From NCBI GenBank assembly GCA_016987375.1, contig PJRA01000196.1, positions 1,457,738 through 1,469,823 on the forward strand: a stretch of DNA of 12,086 nucleotides. The letters run 5' to 3'. The notes below the pieces were generated by a model. The model did no database searches. It saw nothing but the letters and a program-made list of their open reading frames with translations, and was not told the DNA's origin. Position 1 is the stretch's first letter, and every line of letters begins with the position of its first letter. This DNA comes from Brachionus koreanus (Eukaryota > Rotifera > Eurotatoria > Ploima > Brachionidae). The translations under genes and the position numbers were made by a program. Shown here one piece after another: positions 8,366 to 12,086 of the stretch.

Positions 8366-8464
8366 CAGAGTTGTTCAAAAGTCATAAAGTCAAAATTTTT
8401 TTTTTGAAAAAAAGTCTTTACTTGACTTACAAAAGACTTTTTTTTTGACTTTTGCACAAGTATG
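8366..8464. mobile_element. hAT-like MITE, 99 bp
   Basis: The left end CAGAGTTGTTCAAAAGTCA and the reverse complement of the right end, CATACTTGTGCAAAAGTCA, match in 16 of 19 positions. CAGAG is a typical hAT terminus. Flanking octamers are TTTCAAAT (8358-8365) and CTTCAAAT (8465-8472), a 7/8 match fitting the 8-bp target duplication of hAT elements. The interior is a nested foldback built of AAGTC/GACTT runs, including the inverted pair AAAAAAAGTCTTT and AAAGACTTTTTTT. It has no coding capacity, so it would have been moved in trans. Confidence 0.7.
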
Positions 8465-8618
8465 CTTCAAATTAAGTTATTGTTTACAATATAAGAGAAA
8501 AAAAAAATTTAAATTTAAAATAAAGCATCATTTTTTTAATTTAGTTTTTTAAATAAAAATTTTAGATTTAAATATTAAAATTAGTTTTTAACTTTTGATC
8601 TAAATTGTCATTTATAAG

Positions 8619-8627
8619 AAAAATAAA
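8619..8627. repeat. Target site duplication of the Mutator-like element, left copy
   Basis: AAAAATAAA immediately precedes the element and is repeated exactly at 10320-10328. Nine bases is the usual duplication for Mutator-like elements. Confidence 0.8.
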
Positions 8628-8642
8628 GGGTACTGGACATAA

Positions 8643-8769
8643 TCTCGAAAAAAAAATTGTCAAAAGTGATAATTCTCGAAAAAAAAATCTCGAATTGATG
8701 ATTTGCCTAATTATCTCGAAAAATAAAATTCTCGAATACGAAAATTTTCTCGAAAAAAGTAATCTCGAA
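8643..8769 (+). repeat. Left subterminal array of TCTCGAA
   Basis: There are seven exact copies, at 8643, 8674, 8688, 8714, 8730, 8748 and 8763, all in the same orientation with gaps of 14-31 bases between starts. They are separated by A-rich or T-rich spacers. They probably bind the transposase; that role is inferred from position. Confidence 0.85.
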
Positions 8770-8892
8770 TCAAATTAAGACAATTTTTCTCCCAATTAAC
8801 TTTTACTTATAAAAAAAATTATTTGCAACTAAAAAATTAGGCGCTTAAATAAAAAGCTTTGAATTTCTTAATTTATTTTTATTAATACTAAA

Positions 8893-10141
8893 ATGTACAA
8901 TTCACCGCTTGCTAATAAACTGCTCTCTAATAAAAATTATAAAGTTGCTGAGCCATCAATTTTACCAAAAAAAAAAAACAAAAAGATTGCGAGTGTTCCT
9001 TTGGATTTGGATTTAGATTTATTGATTGACCAAAATGTTCAAATATCGAAGAAGAAGATTTTTTGTTTAGAATTGAGTTAAAAGTAGATGTACATAAAAA
9101 AACTCAAAATCCTTCAAATAAGAACTTTGATCTAATCACTGAATTTAACAAATTAGCATTGGACTCAAATGACGATTCTTGGGAATTATTAACATCGCAA
9201 AAAGGTGGCTACCAACTCTACAGTCTTGGGTTTGGTTATATTGTTGATCGTATAAACGTGAACTTGTACCAATCGCTCAAACTGTTTATTGGAAATGTAT
9301 ATATAATATTAATAATATTTACCAGAATAATAATATATACCACCGAAAATAACTTAAAATTATTAAATAGTTACCCAGAATGGTACGTTGATGGTACTTT
9401 TGATATTTCTCCTTCTTTTTTCAGACAAATTTTTTCTATTCATTTAATTATTAATGGTACAACTTTACCTATGGTTTATGCCCTTTTACCAGATAAAACC
9501 CAAGCAAACTATTTGAAATTGTTTAGGCTTCTAAAAAAATACATTTTAAAAAATTTAAACAAGTGTTTAAATGCGAAATTCATGGTTGTTTCTTTCATCT
9601 TTCACAAGCTTGGTACAAAAGAATTGAGTTAAAAATTAAAGAATGGAATAATTCTAAATTTAGAATAACTTTTAGAAAACTTCAAAGTTTAGCATTTTTA
9701 CCTAGTTCTGATGTTTTAATAGGATTTAATATAATAAAAAAAGATTATCCTTAAGAATTAGAGAGCCTAATTGAGTATATTGCAAATAATTATATTGGAA
9801 ATAAAAATGGGAAGGCGAGATTTTCTATTGATCTTTGGAATGTCCATGAAAGGATAAAACTAAATTTACCTAGAACTAATAACAATGTAGAATCATGGCA
9901 TTCAAGGATTAAACCAGATGCAAGAAATAGCTTAACTATTGATAAAGTTGTTGAGTTATTTCGACAAGAGCAAAGTAATATGGAGTCGGATTTAGCCCAA
10001 GTTTTGAGTGGACAAGTCTTAAAGACGTCGACTCAACGTCAAACCAAAAAAGAGAACTGCATCAGAAGATTGGTTGAATCATCTGATTTGGAAAAAATAG
10101 AATTGTTTATTGACGACATGTGTCAAGCATTGAATTTATAA
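8893..10141 (+). pseudogene. MULE transposase pseudogene with FLYWCH-like remnant
   Basis: Coding sequence runs through three frames. The first starts at the ATG at 8893 and gives a basic N-terminus (to about 9060). The second covers about 9060-9550 and holds the start of a FLYWCH-like zinc finger (SQKGGYQLYSLGFGY) and the catalytic core start EWYVDGTFD, first Asp at 9390-9392. The third covers about 9540-10141 with CEIHGCFFHLSQAW, ARFSIDLWN and LPRTNNNVESWH, the catalytic Glu at 9890-9892. A TAA interrupts it at 9752-9754 (after KKDYP), and the natural stop is at 10139-10141. The Cys/His half of the zinc finger and the segment carrying the second catalytic Asp are missing, so internal deletions occurred around 9250-9340 and 9530-9550. 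The intact enzyme would cut at the terminal repeats. Family assignment is strong. Confidence 0.9.
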
Positions 10142-10211
10142 TTTTTAATTTTATTTAAACAATTAGAAGACTAATGTTTTTATTAATAATTTTATTTAAC
10201 AATAAAAACTT

Positions 10212-10304
10212 TCTCGAAGATTTTAGTACATTCGAGATTAATTAATGATCACTTTTCGAGAAAATTTTTAATAATAATATTATAGAAATATTTTTCTTTC
10301 GAGA
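10212..10304. repeat. Right subterminal array of TCTCGAA
   Basis: One direct copy lies at 10212-10218 and three inverted copies (TTCGAGA) at 10231-10237, 10255-10261 and 10298-10304. The last is 15 bases from the right terminus, mirroring the left side. Confidence 0.85.
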
Positions 10305-10319
10305 TTTTGTCACACCTCC

Positions 10320-10328
10320 AAAAATAAA
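10320..10328. repeat. Target site duplication of the Mutator-like element, right copy
   Basis: AAAAATAAA is identical to 8619-8627. Confidence 0.8.
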
Positions 10329-11078
10329 TTCAATAAATGACTCATTAAAATTTTATATTTAGCTTAGTTAGTGTATGTAGTTTTGAAGCTATCAAATCTT
10401 TTTTATTTGATTATAATTAATTTGTTTACTAGATCTTTCAATTTTTTTTTTAAAAAAAAGTAATTTTTAAACGGGAATTGAACTAAAATCAAATAAATAA
10501 AATAAATAATTAATCTTCAATGGATTTAAAATGCTTTTTTCTTAACAAGAGAAGCAAATTAATTGTTACAATCATTATCTTAAAGTAAATTGTGAAATTA
10601 ATAAAAGAACTCATGGATCATAAGACAAACCGAAATAAATTTGAAAAAAAAATTAATTTTTGTCTAAATTTTTTCTTTTGCTTTCTTTTGATTATTTGAG
10701 AAAAAAATTTGCCTCTTTTTTTTTAAATAATTTTCATATCCTATAAAAATTTTTCATTAACGATGCTAGATCTAAACATTCTAATTTAACATAAAAAAAG
10801 AGTAAAATTGAAAGAAATTTTCATAATCTTCACTTTTAGCTAAAAATTTTGTCATTCATTTTAATTCCTCGAAAATTTTTGAAGAAGAGGGCTAATTAAA
10901 AACCAAAAATTAAAATCAAATTATTAGTTTTAAAGTAGCATTTTGAAATATTGGAATTTTTTTTCTCAAAATTTAAAATAAAATAGTCATTCTTCAATTT
11001 TTTATCTTTAGATCCAATTTTTGACGCTGGGTTAAACAATGTTTGAAAAATTGATACCTAGGAAAAATAAAATAGATG

Positions 11079-11170
11079 CATTCGAATATTAAATTTTAAT
11101 ATGAGATATATTCAAATATAAAATTTTGATTTGTGATATATTGAAATTTATTAAAAATATAAAATTTATT
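11079..11170 (+). repeat. Three imperfect AT-rich repeats
   Basis: Related units start near 11079, 11103 and 11133. They share the pattern (G)ATATATT(C/G)(A)AA followed by ATAAAATTT, with small insertions in the third. They look like a decayed short tandem array. Confidence 0.45.
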
Positions 11171-11870
11171 TGCATTTTGCTAAGTTGTTTCACTTTATTT
11201 CATTTGGATAGTAAATTTTTGACTATTAGAACAAAATTAATAAATTTCTTTTTCTTTTTATAATAATAAAATTTCACAGTGCTGAATTTAAATGTTTTAT
11301 TTAAACTTAAAGCAAATTTAAACATAAAATAAGTCACAGTAAAACGATTATTTTAAATACTTTTGACAATTAAATGATTAAAAAATGTTATTTTCTCTTT
11401 ATTTTTTAATTATTCATTTGTAAAACTGATTTTAAAGCTCATATTTATATCCTAGCTCATATTTGTTATAAATTTTATAGAAAATTTTCCTTTTTTTTTA
11501 AATTTTACTGTTTTTTATGCAAAAAAAGACTTTTTACTTAAACTTAGAAACTCTAAAACTTTAACTAAATCTCCCTGCAGCATAAAATACACAAATCCAT
11601 GGTACCAAATGTTGCTTCTTAAAATTTAACTTTTTCCTCAATTCGGATGAAAAGTATTCTTGTGTTTCCCTAAATAACACAGCTAAATAAATAATCACAT
11701 TTAGTTTAAAAAAATTATAAATTACTGTTTTTTGTAAAAATTTATTTATAGCATAATTAAAAAAGAACTTTTTTATTTCAATATTTTTGTTCAACAACTG
11801 TTAATTTTATTGAAATCTATTAAATTTTATTGTGTTAAAAATAACATAAAATACATTACTTATTATCAGC

Positions 11871-11898
11871 AATAATTAATTAATTAATTATTAATTAT
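11871..11898. repeat. ATTA/TTAAT simple repeat
   Basis: A run of AATTAATTAATTAATTA with flanking TTATTAATTAT, self-complementary and able to fold back. Confidence 0.7.
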
Positions 11899-12041
11899 CT
11901 ACGAATCCATTATTATTATTTAAAAAATATTTACAAATAAACAACAAATATTTTATTATTAAAAATCTAATCTCTGCTTTGATTAAAGTTTTTTTTCAGT
12001 TTTTCATCTTATTTGAAAATTGAAATTAATAGTTTATTTGT

Positions 12042-12086
12042 TTAACACTCAAAAACCGGACGACTTTTTTGACCCTTTTTTAAAAT
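12042..12086 (+). mobile_element. Possible left end of a piggyBac-like element, cut by window end
   Basis: TTAA at 12042-12045 is followed by CACTCAAAAACCGGACGAC and then TTTTTTGACCC. A TTAA target next to CAC-type termini is the hallmark of piggyBac elements, and the base composition changes sharply here from the AT-rich flank. Only 41 bases of the putative element are visible and no partner terminus can be compared. Confidence 0.3.

Larger units (their letters stand above)
8628..10319 (+). mobile_element. Mutator-like DNA transposon (MULE), 1692 bp
   Basis: A MULE-type transposase gene sits between imperfect terminal inverted repeats. The first 30 bases at each end match in 22 positions without gaps, with a shared core GACA(T/A)AATCTCGAAA. 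A perfect 9-bp AAAAATAAA duplication flanks both ends. Near the ends TCTCGAA is iterated: seven copies on the left (8643-8769), and four on the right (10212-10304), three of them inverted. The outermost copy is exactly 15 bases from each end. The transposase is broken, so this copy would need an enzyme from elsewhere. Confidence 0.88.
10329..12041. other. AT-rich intergenic region without a recognisable gene
   Basis: About 1.7 kb of very AT-rich DNA with long A and T runs. No supported gene is seen on either strand. The reverse strand between about 11561 and 11700 is less AT-rich and is open in one frame (peptide includes FRETQEYFSSELRKKL) with other frames also partly open nearby. It lacks an ATG and resembles nothing I know, so I leave it as possible decayed coding DNA. 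Imperfect repeats at 11079-11170 and an ATTA-rich palindromic run at 11871-11898 are listed separately. Confidence 0.6.

Noticed and set aside
8377..8455. Hairpin AAAAAAAGTCTTT / AAAGACTTTTTTT as a transcription terminator or ncRNA
   Set aside because: It is better explained as the interior of the hAT-like foldback element with its own termini and target duplication.
10471..10490. Minus-strand AGTTCAATTCCCG resembling a tRNA T-loop
   Set aside because: The bases on either side do not form a T stem, and no matching D arm, anticodon arm or acceptor stem could be found.
11561..11797. 78-codon minus-strand open frame
   Set aside because: It starts at a TTG, not an ATG, is dominated by Lys, Asn and Phe as expected of AT-rich DNA, and resembles no family I know. 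At most it is decayed coding sequence.
1..12086. CRISPR array, bacterial operon or ribosome binding sites
   Set aside because: There is no regular spacer-repeat structure, and the introns, GPCR and element types show that the DNA is from an animal.

Overview
The window looks like a piece of an AT-rich animal genome, probably an invertebrate. It holds a rhodopsin-class G-protein-coupled receptor gene with a 56-nt GT-AG intron, at least four eukaryotic transposable elements from different superfamilies, and a retrotransposon primer site that matches the 3' end of animal tRNA-Ser(GCU). A rotifer-like compact, AT-rich genome is one possibility, but nothing here fixes the species. Most of the DNA is mobile-element sequence in various states of decay; only the receptor looks like an intact host gene.

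Layout: (1) 1-968, minus strand: a Tc1/mariner transposase pseudogene, cut by the window start, with eight in-frame stops and no frameshift. (2) 969-1843: AT-rich DNA with a TA microsatellite and a weak coding remnant at 1323-1599. (3) 1844-6571: a Ty3/Gypsy-type element with a 329-bp 5' LTR, a tRNA-Ser-type primer site, and gag, protease, RT, RNase H and integrase in one reading frame. Three TAA codons and one late frameshift break that frame. There is no direct 3' LTR. Instead the first 171 bp of the LTR recur at the right end in inverted orientation with one mismatch. (4) 7137-8287, minus strand: a two-exon peptide-type GPCR. (5) 8366-8464: a short hAT-like MITE with an 8-bp target duplication. 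(6) 8628-10319: a Mutator-like element with a perfect 9-bp target duplication, imperfect terminal inverted repeats, arrays of TCTCGAA near both ends, and a broken, internally deleted MULE transposase. (7) 10329-12041: AT-rich DNA with simple repeats. (8) 12042-12086: a TTAA-CACTC sequence that could be the end of a piggyBac-like element.

The genes do not form a pathway. The receptor is flanked by mobile DNA on both sides, with the MITE and the Mutator-like element in its upstream region. The strongest oddity is the Gypsy element, whose ends are inverted (the geometry of DIRS elements) although it encodes an ordinary DDE integrase. The second is the densely iterated TCTCGAA motif of the Mutator-like element, placed exactly symmetrically from both ends.
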